From Bacteroidota bacterium (GTDB lineage: Bacteria > Bacteroidota > Bacteroidia > Chitinophagales > Chitinophagaceae): a stretch of DNA of 64,000 nucleotides. The translations under genes and the position numbers were made by a program. Below the pieces are notes generated by a model. It was not told the DNA's origin. It ran no database searches and saw only the letters and a program-made list of their open reading frames with translations. The stretch is taken from positions 186,001 to 250,000 of the forward strand of contig JAFDXX010000004.1 in the NCBI GenBank assembly GCA_018267705.1. Reading direction: 5' to 3'. Below, in pieces: positions 42,778-52,631 of the stretch (positions are counted from its first letter, which is position 1; every line of letters starts with the position of its first letter).

Positions 42778-43893
42778 TTAGTTGTTTAACATTAAGGGCA
42801 TTACCAACATTAGTAATTCTTCGCCATCTGCTTGCTCGGTTGGTTTTATAATACCTGCTTTGGTAGAAGTAGATAATTCTATTTTTACCTCATCAGTGTC
42901 GGCGGCGTTTAACATTTCAATTAAAAATTTTGCATTAAATGCAATTTGCATATCAGTTCCATCGTATTGGCAATTCATACGTTCATTTCCTTCAGAACTA
43001 AAATCAACATCTTGTGCTGCCATTTGCAATTCACTGCCCGTAATACTTAATGCTACTTGGTTGGTGCTTTTATTACTAAACACATTTACACGGCGTAATG
43101 CATTTTGAAAATCGTTTTTATTTACAATTAATTTATAGGGATTGTCTGAAGGAATAACTACTTTATAATCAGGAAAGCGTGCATCTATTAAACGGCAAAT
43201 CATTTGCACCTCTCCATGACTTACAAATAAGTGATTACTGTTGTATGAAATATTAATTGCATCATCATTATCAGGTAATGCATTCTTTATTAATCCTAAT
43301 GGTTTTTTAGGTACAATAAATGAATCTGTTTTAGTGGCTTTGGCATCTGTTCTTTTATAGCGTACTAAACGATGTGCATCGGTAGCTACAAACTGAACAC
43401 CATCTTTTGCTAATTCAAAAAATACACCTGTCATTGCAGGACGTAAATCATCGTTACTAACAGCAAATAAACTTTTATTAATTGCGGTAACTAAGGCAGT
43501 ACTCGTCATAGTAAACGCTGTTGTATCATCACTGGCAGGTTCTTTTGGAAAATTATCAGGATTTTCTCCCATCACTTTATACTTACCGTTATCGCTGGTA
43601 ATTTCTATTGCAAAATTTTTATCAATATTAAAAGTTAACGGTTGGTCTGCAATATTTTTTAAAGAATCAATTAAAATTTTTGCAGGAATACAAACTTTAC
43701 CGCTGGCTTTACTTTCAATATCCATTTGTACACGCATTACGGTTTCAAGGTCTGTAGCAGTAACACTTAGTTTTTTATCGTTTATTTCAAATAAAAAATC
43801 TTCTAAAATGGGTAATACAGTGTTCGCATTAATAACGCCACTAATTTGTTGCAAGTGTTTTAATAATGATGAAGACGATACAATAAACTTCAT
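42778..43893 (-). CDS. dnaN: DNA polymerase III beta sliding clamp
   Basis: I start at the ATG at 43893 (MKFIVSSSSLLKHLQQ); a TTG two codons upstream is not needed. The 371-residue product has the three tandem clamp domains: domain 1 with NTVLPILEDFLFEINDKKLS, domain 2 with MTGVFFELAKDGVQFVATDAHRL, where ATDAHRL is a diagnostic motif, and domain 3 starting about LIVNKNDFQNALRRVNVF. The C-terminus ends in LVMPLMLNN, the conserved LPMR-like region in modified form. It is monocistronic; its usual neighbours dnaA, recF and gyrB are not next to it, as is common in Bacteroidota. Confidence 0.95.
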   Translation of the reverse strand: MKFIVSSSSLLKHLQQISGVINANTVLPILEDFLFEINDKKLSVTATDLETVMRVQMDIESKASGKVCIPAKILIDSLKNIADQPLTFNIDKNFAIEITSDNGKYKVMGENPDNFPKEPASDDTTAFTMTSTALVTAINKSLFAVSNDDLRPAMTGVFFELAKDGVQFVATDAHRLVRYKRTDAKATKTDSFIVPKKPLGLIKNALPDNDDAINISYNSNHLFVSHGEVQMICRLIDARFPDYKVVIPSDNPYKLIVNKNDFQNALRRVNVFSNKSTNQVALSITGSELQMAAQDVDFSSEGNERMNCQYDGTDMQIAFNAKFLIEMLNAADTDEVKIELSTSTKAGIIKPTEQADGEELLMLVMPLMLNN

Positions 43894-44045
43894 AAACAAT
43901 TAATTTCGATTAAATGATATTTCCCGCAATAAACGGTATGGGCAAACCTAATCTAAAATTTGAATATTCCACACATATATTTTAGAATAAATCAAAGTGT
44001 GAATGGTATGTGAATTGAAACTTTTTACTATGTAGCTTTGAAACT

Positions 44046-44519
44046 ATGCAAAAACAAAAACTTACAGTAGAGCAAGCATTACAAAAAGCCCGCCACTATT
44101 GTGCTTACCAAGAAAGAAGCCATTTTGAGGCGAAAGAAAAACTGTATAGTTTGGGATTGTTTAAAACGGAAGTAGAACAATTGCTAAGTAATTTAATTGA
44201 AGATGATTATTTGAATGAAGAACGTTTCGCTAAACAATTTGCCGGCGGAAAATTTAGGCTAAAACAATGGGGTAAAATAAAAATTGAACATGAATTAAAA
44301 CAAAAAAGAGTAAGTGCTTACAATATAAAAAAAGCACTAAGAGAAATTGAAGAAGATGAATACTTAAAAGTTTTGTATAACCTTGCCTTTAAAAAATGGA
44401 ATAGTTTAAAAGCAGAGCAATATTTAAATAGAATAGCTAAAACAACCAATTATTTGTTACAAAAAGGTTTTGAGCATAACCTAATCATCAATACCTTAAA
44501 ACAGTTGAGAAATAAATAA
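44046..44519 (+). CDS. recX: RecX regulatory protein
   Basis: RecX modulates RecA filaments. The 157-residue length and three-helix repeat architecture fit: ALQKARHYCAYQERSHFEAK (first repeat), LLSNLIEDDYLNEERFAKQF (the conserved DDxYLNExRFA motif), GGKFRLKQWGKIKIEHELKQ, and IKKALREIEEDEYLKVLYNL. No recA is in the window. The lpxR-like gene follows 10 bases later on the same strand. Confidence 0.9.
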   Translation: MQKQKLTVEQALQKARHYCAYQERSHFEAKEKLYSLGLFKTEVEQLLSNLIEDDYLNEERFAKQFAGGKFRLKQWGKIKIEHELKQKRVSAYNIKKALREIEEDEYLKVLYNLAFKKWNSLKAEQYLNRIAKTTNYLLQKGFEHNLIINTLKQLRNK

Positions 44520-44529
44520 TGCTTATAAA

Positions 44530-45438
44530 ATGAAATTTTTGATTGCCATATTATTCGTTTTTTCTTTTTTTATTTCATCAGCTCAATATAGTCAGGCGTT
44601 TACTTTGCAAACAGATAACGATTCTTATTTATTGAACCGTAGCGATAAATATTATACCAATGGACTTTTATTTACATATGCCAATCGCATACATACACAT
44701 AACAAAAATTACGAACAACATTTTACAATAGCTCAAAAAATTTATACGCCCTTTTTTTTAAACCTTACTTCCACACAATTAATGGATAGACCTTTTTGTG
44801 GATATTTATTTGCAGAATATGGTAAAATCATTTTAAATAAAGAAAATAAAATTATAAAATGGAATTTTTCTTTAGGCACAATTGGAAAAGCATCTTTTGG
44901 AGAAGATATTCAAAAATTTATTCATAATGTAACCGGTTTGTATGCGGTAAGCGGCTGGAAATATCAACTTAAACAAAATGTTTGTATTAATGCAGGCGTT
45001 ACTTACATGCCTATACTTCTTAATACTCCCACAAAATTTTCAATAAAAATATTACCCAATATAACTGCAAATATTGGCAACGTTTATACTAACATACAAA
45101 CAGGAGTATTGTTGGCAGCAGGTTTTATGAACAATATTTTAAAAAGTTCTTTACTTAGCAATACGGGTTTAAACAAAGCAGAATACTACTTTTATTTTCA
45201 GCCAAAAATAATTTTTCAGGCATATAATGCAACAGTACAAGGCAGTTTGGTTACAAAAAATAATACAGGTTTTATTGCTCAGCCAACGGCTGTTATGTAT
45301 CAGCAAATAACAGGCTTTGCTTTTTCAAAAAATAAAGTATTACTTAAACTGCAACAAAATTTTCAAACACAAGAATGTGTTGAGCAATTTGAACCTCATC
45401 AATATGGTAGTATTCAATTTACTTATCGCTTCAAATAA
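44530..45438 (+). CDS. LpxR-like lipid A 3'-deacylase
   Basis: The 302-residue outer-membrane protein has a signal peptide (ending FISSAQ) and the LpxR/DUF2219 opening TLQTDNDSYLLNRSDKYYTN, which contains the ND pair and the DKYYTNG calcium/active-site motif. The remaining part is alternating barrel strands ending in IQFTYRFK, as expected for a 12-strand barrel. LpxR removes the 3'-linked acyl groups of lipid A. It lies directly behind recX and ahead of an omega-amidase; the neighbours do not share a pathway. All in all a likely deacylase, but the catalytic histidine position was not verified. Confidence 0.85.
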   Translation: MKFLIAILFVFSFFISSAQYSQAFTLQTDNDSYLLNRSDKYYTNGLLFTYANRIHTHNKNYEQHFTIAQKIYTPFFLNLTSTQLMDRPFCGYLFAEYGKIILNKENKIIKWNFSLGTIGKASFGEDIQKFIHNVTGLYAVSGWKYQLKQNVCINAGVTYMPILLNTPTKFSIKILPNITANIGNVYTNIQTGVLLAAGFMNNILKSSLLSNTGLNKAEYYFYFQPKIIFQAYNATVQGSLVTKNNTGFIAQPTAVMYQQITGFAFSKNKVLLKLQQNFQTQECVEQFEPHQYGSIQFTYRFK

Positions 45439-45471
45439 TTATTGATTATTTTTATTGCATAATCAACCCAT

Positions 45472-46263
45472 ATGTCACTGCTTACTTTCACGTTAATTCA
45501 AACCAATCTTTTTTGGGAAGATAAACAAGCAAATCTTTTAATGCTTGAAAAAAAAATTAATTCTATAAAAGAAAAAACAGAAGTAATTGTTTTGCCGGAA
45601 ATGTTCAGTACAGGTTTTAGTATGCAACCCAAATTATTTGCTGAAACTATGGATGGTATTGGTGTTGAATGGATGCGTAAAATGGCAACTACAAAAAAAA
45701 TTATAATTACCGGAAGTTTAATGATAAAAGAAAATAATGCTTTCTATAATCGCTTAATATGGATGTTACCCAATGGGCAATATGGTTATTACAATAAACG
45801 CCATTGCTTTGCTTATGCACATGAAAACAAACATTATACCGCCGGAAATAAAAGATTAATTGCACAAGCAAAAGGCTGGAAAATAAACCTGCAAATATGT
45901 TACGATTTACGTTTTCCTGTTTGGGCAAGACAACAGAAAAATGATACCAACGAAACCGAGTATGATGTTTTATTATATGTTGCCAATTGGCCTGAAAGAA
46001 GGAATACTGCATGGAAAACATTATTAACTGCAAGAGCCATAGAAAATCAGTGTTATGTTATTGGTGTAAACAGAATAGGAAATGATGCCAATAATATTTA
46101 TCATAGTGGAGACAGTATGGTAATAAATCCGTTAGGAGAAATACTCTACACTAAAGCACATGAAGAAGATATATATACCATTACGTTAAACAAAGAAGAA
46201 CTAATTAATATAAGAAATCAATTTCCTTTTTTAAATGATGCTGATAATTTTAAAATTGTATAG
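45472..46263 (+). CDS. Omega-amidase (YafV/Nit2-like) of the nitrilase superfamily
   Basis: The 263-residue protein has the nitrilase triad: Glu in VLPEMFSTGF, Lys in YNKRHCFAYA and Cys in LQICYDLRFP. The FSTGFSM and AHENKHYTAGN segments are typical of the YafV branch, which hydrolyses alpha-ketoglutaramate and alpha-ketosuccinamate and closes the methionine-salvage/transamination route. No signal peptide; cytosolic. A trans-sulfuration enzyme exists at 61962 but not as a neighbour. The short spacing to the LpxR-like gene (33 bases) allows co-transcription. Confidence 0.88.
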   Translation: MSLLTFTLIQTNLFWEDKQANLLMLEKKINSIKEKTEVIVLPEMFSTGFSMQPKLFAETMDGIGVEWMRKMATTKKIIITGSLMIKENNAFYNRLIWMLPNGQYGYYNKRHCFAYAHENKHYTAGNKRLIAQAKGWKINLQICYDLRFPVWARQQKNDTNETEYDVLLYVANWPERRNTAWKTLLTARAIENQCYVIGVNRIGNDANNIYHSGDSMVINPLGEILYTKAHEEDIYTITLNKEELINIRNQFPFLNDADNFKIV

Positions 46264-46269
46264 TTTACT

Positions 46270-46443
46270 ATGAACGAAGAACAAAATATTGATGACAGTG
46301 AGGAATAGCCAATAATCAATAGTCCATCATTCACAGAGCAAGAAGCTTTGGTTCGTGTCGGCACCGAACCAAAACATGGAGATTATCAACCCTTACAGTC
46401 TCTCAAAGAGCTGTCGGTGGTTTTTCAAAACAAATACATATGA
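46270..46443 (+). pseudogene. Small interrupted ORF or structured GC-richer element
   Basis: From an ATG at 46270 the frame reads 12 residues (MNEEQNIDDSEE), meets a TAG, and then stays open for 44 codons until a TGA that overlaps the ATG of the penicillin acylase gene, ending VVFQNKYI. The 46339-46435 part is about 46% G+C by hand count, well above its surroundings, and contains two hairpins: TTTGGTTCG with CGAACCAAA, and ACAG-CTCT with AGAG-CTGT around one bulged T. It may be a broken small gene, or more likely a repeat or structured RNA leader that happens to stay open. I cannot tell whether it recurs elsewhere in the genome. Confidence 0.35.
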
Positions 46444-48686
46444 GAAAAATTTTTCTTGCATTCATTCTTCTGCTTTTGGCATTCAACGTAAATGCACAAT
46501 TCAATAAAGAAGAAATTAACAGATATGAAAAGCAAGCCAAACAAGTAACCATTATTCGTGATAACTGGGGCATCCCACATATTTACGGAAAAACGGATGC
46601 AGATGCAGTATTCGGTTTATTGTATGCACAATGTGAAGATGATTTTAAAAGAGTGGAGATGAATTACATTGAAAAGTTGGGAAGGTTGGCAGAAATAAAT
46701 GGCGAAAAAGATTTGTACAATGATTTATTGATACGTTTAGTAATTGATAGTGCCGATGCAATAAAAGATTATAACAGTGCTCCGCAATGGTTAAAGAAAT
46801 TATGCAATGCTTTTGCAGATGGCATTAATTATTATTTATATAAACATCCGCAAATAAAACCTTTGTTGTTGCAACACTTTCAACCTTGGTATGCTTTATT
46901 ATGGACAGACGGAAGCATTGGTGCAATAAGCACAGCAGGGTTAACGGCAAGAGATTTAAAGAATTTGTATGGAAATGATTTAACTGCTAAATTATTACAA
47001 GGAAAAAAGAAATTTTATTTGAGCAATGCAATTGCTTCAAGCAAAAATCTTCAAAATGAGGATGAATATATGAATGAAGATGAAAAACTAACCGGCTCCA
47101 ATGGTTTTGCATTTGCTCCAAATATTACACAAAATCATAATGCAATTTTATACATCAATCCACATGTAACATTTTATTTTAGACCGGAAGTACATGTTGT
47201 AAGTGAAGAAGGTTTAAATGCTTATGGAGCCGTAACATGGGGTCAATTTTTTGTATATCAAGGATTTAATGAACATTGTGGATGGATGCACACATCAAGC
47301 CAGGTAGATGTTTCAGATGCTTACATTGAAAAAATAGTTAATCAAAATAATCAATTAGTTTATGAATATGAACATCAATTAAAAAATGTAATAACAAAAA
47401 ATATCAACCTTTCATTCAAACAAAATAATTCTATTCAAACAAAAAATATTAAAGCGTTATTTACACATCATGGCCCTGTAATGGCTTATAAAAATAATCA
47501 ATGGTTAAGTGTAAAATCATTCAATCGTTCTATTATTAGTTTAGAGCAAAGTTGGTTAAGAACAAAAGCAACATCGTTCAATGAATTTAAAAAAGTGTTA
47601 GATATGCGTGGCAATACTTCAAACAATACTGTTTATGCAGATGCAGAAGGAAATATTGCTTATTGGCATGGAAATTATGTTCCTGTAAGAAATAAAAATT
47701 ATAATTGGAATAAACCTGTTGATGGAACAATTGCCGCAACCGAATGGCAAGGCTTGCATAATATGAATGAAATTATTCATTCTATAAATCCACCCAATGG
47801 ATGGTTGCAAAATTGTAATTCTACTCCTTTTACTGTTGCTGGAAATAATAGTCCCAAAAAAGAAAATTATCCAACTTATATGGCACCCGATGGAGAAAAT
47901 TTTCGCGGCATAAATGCAGTTAAAGTTTTAGCAACTGAAAATAATTATACTATTGATAAGGTAATTAAAGCAGGATATAATACCAATTTAGCATTCTTTG
48001 AAAACACAGTACCCGCTTTAGTTTCAGCTTATAATAATTTATTGGCAACAGATAGTTTGCATCAAATTTTAAAAGAACCCATTACTGTTATGCAACAGTG
48101 GAATTTTCATTCAGGTAAAGAATCTGTTGCAACTACTATGGCTGTATTTTGGGGTATGCATTTAATGCCTTTAATAAATAGTATCAATAGCGGGGGAGAT
48201 ATTGTAGAACGTACCAATGCATTTATAACGAATACTAATAATGCAAACACATTATTAACTACTTTTTATGCAGCCATTAAAACATTAAATAAAAATTACA
48301 GCACATGGAATACAGCGTGGGGAGCAATTAACCGATTTCAAAGAATAAATAACGAAATTGATAGTAAGTTTGATGATAATGCAGTAAGTATTCCCGTTGG
48401 ATTTACTTCATCTGCATGGGGGCAAATTCCATCTTATACTAGTCGTACGTTTTCTAATACAAAAAAAATGTATGGCATAAATGGAAATAGTTTTATTTGT
48501 GCAGTAGAATTTGGTAAAAAAATAAAAGCAAAATCATTGCTAGCTGGTGGTGAAAGTGGAAATATACATTCAAAACATTTTACAGATCAAGCTACTATGT
48601 ATAGCAATGGAATGTTTAAAGAAGTATTATTTTATAAAGAAGATGTTTTAAAACATATAGAAAAAAAATATCATCCCGGAGAATAA
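46440..48686 (+). CDS. Penicillin acylase family N-terminal nucleophile hydrolase
   Basis: The 748-residue precursor has a signal peptide (ending NVNAQ) and an alpha-chain opening VTIIRDNWGIPHIYG with LLYAQCEDDFKRVEM, diagnostic of the family. The autoprocessing site is TGSNGF, with Ser220 as the new N-terminal nucleophile of the beta chain; the conserved VTWGQFFVYQGFNEHCGW follows. The beta chain includes NTVYADAEGNIAYWHGNYVP. Such enzymes hydrolyse penicillins, cephalosporins or acyl-homoserine lactones; which one cannot be said. It is periplasmic and probably intact. Confidence 0.92.
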   Translation: MRKIFLAFILLLLAFNVNAQFNKEEINRYEKQAKQVTIIRDNWGIPHIYGKTDADAVFGLLYAQCEDDFKRVEMNYIEKLGRLAEINGEKDLYNDLLIRLVIDSADAIKDYNSAPQWLKKLCNAFADGINYYLYKHPQIKPLLLQHFQPWYALLWTDGSIGAISTAGLTARDLKNLYGNDLTAKLLQGKKKFYLSNAIASSKNLQNEDEYMNEDEKLTGSNGFAFAPNITQNHNAILYINPHVTFYFRPEVHVVSEEGLNAYGAVTWGQFFVYQGFNEHCGWMHTSSQVDVSDAYIEKIVNQNNQLVYEYEHQLKNVITKNINLSFKQNNSIQTKNIKALFTHHGPVMAYKNNQWLSVKSFNRSIISLEQSWLRTKATSFNEFKKVLDMRGNTSNNTVYADAEGNIAYWHGNYVPVRNKNYNWNKPVDGTIAATEWQGLHNMNEIIHSINPPNGWLQNCNSTPFTVAGNNSPKKENYPTYMAPDGENFRGINAVKVLATENNYTIDKVIKAGYNTNLAFFENTVPALVSAYNNLLATDSLHQILKEPITVMQQWNFHSGKESVATTMAVFWGMHLMPLINSINSGGDIVERTNAFITNTNNANTLLTTFYAAIKTLNKNYSTWNTAWGAINRFQRINNEIDSKFDDNAVSIPVGFTSSAWGQIPSYTSRTFSNTKKMYGINGNSFICAVEFGKKIKAKSLLAGGESGNIHSKHFTDQATMYSNGMFKEVLFYKEDVLKHIEKKYHPGE

Positions 48687-48728
48687 AAAAATATAAACAA
48701 TTAAATTTTAAAACATAAATAAAAATAT

Positions 48729-51080
48729 ATGCAAAAAAAGCACATTGTTTTTCCTTTATTGTTTTCGGCATTTATAGTGCATGCTCAACAAGCATTAACC
48801 GTAAAAGATTATCAGCAAGCCGAAAGCATGTTAAGCTATAATATTGATAAGTTTATTGATAGAAGTGTTTCGGGTATTAATTGGCTTGAAGGAGATAAAC
48901 TTACTTACCGAACCTTAACACCAAACGGAACAGAATTTTATTGTGTAGATGCCGTAAAAGGCACACGCAGCCTGGCTTTTAATCATGAAAAGTTAGCCGC
49001 TGCATTATCTAAAGAAACCGGAAAATCATACACGGCAACAACTTTACCTTTTCAATCTTTCAACTTTGATAAAGATCTTAAAACTATTCACTTTCGTGTA
49101 AGCGGACACTTTTATAGTGCAGACCTTCAAACCTATACAATTACCAAAACCGAAGGAACAGGAAATAACAACGAAGGAGCGAATAGTTTTGCTGGAAGAA
49201 GAAGAGCCGGAAATGAAGTAGCATCACCCGATGGAACCAAAGCAGCTTTTATACGTAATTATAATTTGTGGGTGAAAGATATTAAGACAGGAACCGAAAC
49301 ACAACTAACAACCGATGGTATTAAAGATTTTGGTTATGCAACCGATAATGCAGGATGGAAACACTCTGATGCTGCAATATTAAAATGGAGCCCCGATTCA
49401 AAAAAAATAGCAACCTTTCAACAAGATCAACGCAATGTTGGAGACATGTATTTAGTATCAACCAATGTAGGGCATCCTAAATTATATTCATGGAAATATC
49501 CGTTACCGGGCGATAAAGAAATTGCCATGATTCATAGAGTAATTATTGATGTAGAACAAAAAAAGGTAATACGTTTAAACATTCCACCCGATCCACATAG
49601 AGCTACATTAGGTGATGATATATCAAGCAGCGGAACTTTTGATGATATTGATTGGAGTGAAGATGGAACACAACTTGCTTTTGTTTCAACATCGCGAGAT
49701 CATAAAAATGAAAAATTAAGAATAGCCAACGCACAAACAGGTGAAGTTAAAGAAGTATTAGAAGAAACAGTTGCTACACAATTTGAAAGCGGACAAGGAA
49801 GAATTAACTGGCGTTTCCTGCCAAAAACCAATGAAATAATTTGGTATTCTGAAAGTGATAATTGGGGGCATTTATATTTATATAACGCTACATCAGGTAA
49901 ATTAAAAAATCAAATTACTAAAGGAAATTTTGTAGTAACACAGCTGCTAAAGATTGATGAAAAAAATCGTATATTATATTTTTATGCTAATGGTTTGCAA
50001 ACCGAAAATCCATATTTCACACAACTATACAGTATTGGGTTTGATGGTAAGAATATGAAACTTTTAACACCCGGTGATGGTATTCATTCCATACAATTTT
50101 CTCCTTCAGGAAATTTTATTTTAGATACATGGAGTAAACCCGATGTTCCGCAAACAGTTGCTATTCGTAATTTACAAGGCAAATTAATGGTTGAATTAGA
50201 AAGGCGAGATATAAGCCGTTTAAAAGCAACAGGATGGAAACCGCCAACACCTTTTAGTGTAAAGGCACACGATGGCGTAACAGATATTTATGGCATACTG
50301 TTTTTACCAAGTAACTTTAATCCTAATAAAAAATATCCTATTATAGATTATATCTATCCTGGTCCGCAAGGCGGCAGCATTAGTGGTGCATGGGCATTTG
50401 GTGCAGCCATACGAGATAACCAAGCATTAGCAGAATTAGGATTTATAGTGATGGCATTAGAAGGAACAGGCAATCCGCTTCGCTCAAAAAGTTTTCATGA
50501 TATGTATTATCCTAACATGAGTGAAAACACTTTGCCAGATCAGGTTACAGCCATTCGTCAATTGGCACAACGCTTTAATTATATTGATACCAACAAAATA
50601 GGAATTTGGGGACACTCAGGAGGTGGCTTTGCAACGGCATGTGCTATGTTTAAATATCCCGACTTTTTTAAAGTTGGAATTTCAGAATCAGGAAATCATG
50701 ATAATAGAAATTATGAAGATGATTGGGGTGAAAGATATATTGGTTTATTACAAGGAGATAATTATGAAATGCAAGCCAATCAAATTTATGCTAAGAATTT
50801 AAAAGGAAAATTAATGTTAGCACATGGCTTGTTAGATGATAATGTTCCGCCATATAATACATTGTTGGTTGTTGAAGCATTAGAGAAAGCCAATAAAGAT
50901 TATGATTTGGTAATATTTCCCAACAGTGCACATGGTTATGGTGCATACAGCAATTACATGATGCGTAGAAGATGGGATTATTTTGTAAGAAATTTATTAG
51001 GAGAAGAACCCCCTAAAGAGTATAAAATAACACCAAGTTCAGATCCAAGAAATGTAATGATGATGGGAATGGGACAATAA
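48729..51080 (+). CDS. S9-family dipeptidyl peptidase IV-like protease
   Basis: The 783-residue secreted protein has a signal peptide (ending IVHAQ), an eight-blade beta-propeller (DPPIV_N) up to about 510, and a C-terminal alpha/beta hydrolase domain. The catalytic Ser630 sits in GIWGHSGGG, Asp in LLDDNVPP and His in SAHGYG. The nucleophile elbow is GHSGG rather than the GWSYGG common in DPP IV, so substrate preference may differ. It follows the penicillin acylase by 42 bases on the same strand; both are periplasmic amide-bond hydrolases and may be co-expressed. A strong hairpin follows. Confidence 0.9.
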   Translation: MQKKHIVFPLLFSAFIVHAQQALTVKDYQQAESMLSYNIDKFIDRSVSGINWLEGDKLTYRTLTPNGTEFYCVDAVKGTRSLAFNHEKLAAALSKETGKSYTATTLPFQSFNFDKDLKTIHFRVSGHFYSADLQTYTITKTEGTGNNNEGANSFAGRRRAGNEVASPDGTKAAFIRNYNLWVKDIKTGTETQLTTDGIKDFGYATDNAGWKHSDAAILKWSPDSKKIATFQQDQRNVGDMYLVSTNVGHPKLYSWKYPLPGDKEIAMIHRVIIDVEQKKVIRLNIPPDPHRATLGDDISSSGTFDDIDWSEDGTQLAFVSTSRDHKNEKLRIANAQTGEVKEVLEETVATQFESGQGRINWRFLPKTNEIIWYSESDNWGHLYLYNATSGKLKNQITKGNFVVTQLLKIDEKNRILYFYANGLQTENPYFTQLYSIGFDGKNMKLLTPGDGIHSIQFSPSGNFILDTWSKPDVPQTVAIRNLQGKLMVELERRDISRLKATGWKPPTPFSVKAHDGVTDIYGILFLPSNFNPNKKYPIIDYIYPGPQGGSISGAWAFGAAIRDNQALAELGFIVMALEGTGNPLRSKSFHDMYYPNMSENTLPDQVTAIRQLAQRFNYIDTNKIGIWGHSGGGFATACAMFKYPDFFKVGISESGNHDNRNYEDDWGERYIGLLQGDNYEMQANQIYAKNLKGKLMLAHGLLDDNVPPYNTLLVVEALEKANKDYDLVIFPNSAHGYGAYSNYMMRRRWDYFVRNLLGEEPPKEYKITPSSDPRNVMMMGMGQ

Positions 51081-51110
51081 TTTTTATATAATATTATCAA
51101 TCTATCCAAA

Positions 51111-51141
51111 TAATAATGCCTGCAAAATGCAGGCATTATTA
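51111..51141. terminator. Strong hairpin between convergent genes
   Basis: Fourteen-bp perfect stem, TAATAATGCCTGCA with TGCAGGCATTATTA, loop AAA. There is no clean T-run on the plus side, but it lies exactly between the ends of two convergent genes. Confidence 0.75.
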
Positions 51142-51170
51142 TTATGTTGAATATTCACTTAGCATTAAGT

Positions 51171-52454
51171 TTATTCATACCGTAAAGCCACAATAGGACT
51201 AAGTTTGGAAGCTTTCATTGCAGGATATAAACCTGCCAATAATCCAACACCTGTTGAAATAATAATACCTAATACAACCCATAACCAAGGCACCGCAAAT
51301 GGGCTATGAAATAAAAATCCTGCAGCTACATTTCCTATAATGATACCTAAAATAATTCCAAACAATGCACCTAATAAACTAATAATTAAACTTTCCAATA
51401 AAAACTGTTGGCTAATATTTTTCTTTTTGCCGCCAATAGCTTTTATTAAACCTACTTCACGGGTACGTTCGTTTACGGCAACTAACATAATATTCATTAA
51501 TCCAATAGCTGCACCAATTAAAGTAATTAGCCCTATAGCTCCTGCAGAACCTGTAACACCACTTAAAACAGAAAGTAATTGTTCGGCAGCCTTATCACTT
51601 TTTTCAATAACAAAATTATCAGTATCTGTAGGTGTTAGTTTTCTAATACTTCTAAAGGTGGCAGTAGCTTCACCAACAGCAACATCTATCTGATTAACAC
51701 TGCCGGACATTATTCCAATAAAAAATGTATTAGATATATTTTGTAAGTGTTCTATGCTATTATAAGAGGTTATTACAATGTCATCTTGTCGCATCATTCC
51801 GCTAGAGCCTTTACTTTTTAATAAACCAATTACTCTATACGGAACACCATTTACACGCATAATATTATCAATGGCTTTTTCTGCATGTTCTCCAAACAAT
51901 CTGGTGGCTACATTGTTTCCTATAATACAAACGTTTCTTCCACTGTGTACATCTAACGTATTTAAATTTCTACCTTCTTGCAAAGTATAACCGTTTACAA
52001 TAAGATAATTTTCATCTCCACCCCAAACTGTAACAACCGGATTGGTTTTTTTATTATCGAAACTACATTCTGCATTTCCCGGACCTCTACGATAAATACT
52101 AACTTGTGCAGAAGGGAATTTAAAATTCACTTTAAACTGTTCTGCTTCTTCTTTTGTAATAATTTTATTAAGATTAGCAACTTTTTCTTTTTGCCCTTTT
52201 TGTTTTTTTTCAACTTCTTTTCGTGGTGGCCCGCCTCCAAAACGAATATTCGATTCTTTATATCGAATACTAAAAGCATTGGCTCCCATTGATGAAAAAC
52301 TTTCGCGGAGGCTTTGCTCCATTGCAGTAATAGCAGTAATAATTCCTATTAATGCCATAATACCAAAAGCAATAATAGTAACGGTTATACCTGTACGCAA
52401 TTTATTGCTGCGTACAGTACGAAATGCTAATGAAAAAGTATCTTTAAATGTCAT
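51171..52454 (-). CDS. MacB/FtsX-type ABC transporter permease
   Basis: The 427-residue permease has one N-terminal helix (NKLRTGITVTIIAFGIMALIG), a large periplasmic MacB_PCD domain (about 40-290), and three C-terminal helices with the FtsX-family coupling motif NERTREVGLIKAIGGKKKNI and the ending SPIVALRYE. This is the four-helix topology of mechanotransmission exporters such as MacB or LolCE. No ATPase domain or gene is adjacent. The hyper-charged insert RKEVEKKQKGQKEK lies in the periplasmic loop. It may pair with the unlinked TolC/adaptor genes at 10-12.8 kb, but that is speculation. Confidence 0.9.
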   Translation of the reverse strand: MTFKDTFSLAFRTVRSNKLRTGITVTIIAFGIMALIGIITAITAMEQSLRESFSSMGANAFSIRYKESNIRFGGGPPRKEVEKKQKGQKEKVANLNKIITKEEAEQFKVNFKFPSAQVSIYRRGPGNAECSFDNKKTNPVVTVWGGDENYLIVNGYTLQEGRNLNTLDVHSGRNVCIIGNNVATRLFGEHAEKAIDNIMRVNGVPYRVIGLLKSKGSSGMMRQDDIVITSYNSIEHLQNISNTFFIGIMSGSVNQIDVAVGEATATFRSIRKLTPTDTDNFVIEKSDKAAEQLLSVLSGVTGSAGAIGLITLIGAAIGLMNIMLVAVNERTREVGLIKAIGGKKKNISQQFLLESLIISLLGALFGIILGIIIGNVAAGFLFHSPFAVPWLWVVLGIIISTGVGLLAGLYPAMKASKLSPIVALRYE

Positions 52455-52610
52455 TGTACAATTACAAGTGCTAAAGATAAAAGAGAATGTAGAATTGACT
52501 ATAATTATTTGATGAAGGGCTTGAATATTGTATAATTGAATGAGGAGTTATACAAAATAAAAATATATACTATAGAATAGTTTGTATAAAATGGTGATAG
52601 ATTCTAATGT

Positions 52611-52618
52611 TATTTTTG
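52611..52618 (+). promoter_or_regulatory. Bacteroidota -7 box (TATTTTTG) upstream of hemW
   Basis: TATTTTTG fits TAnnTTTG and ends 13 bases before the ATG at 52632. Confidence 0.5.
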
Positions 52619-52631
52619 TAAACAATTATTT

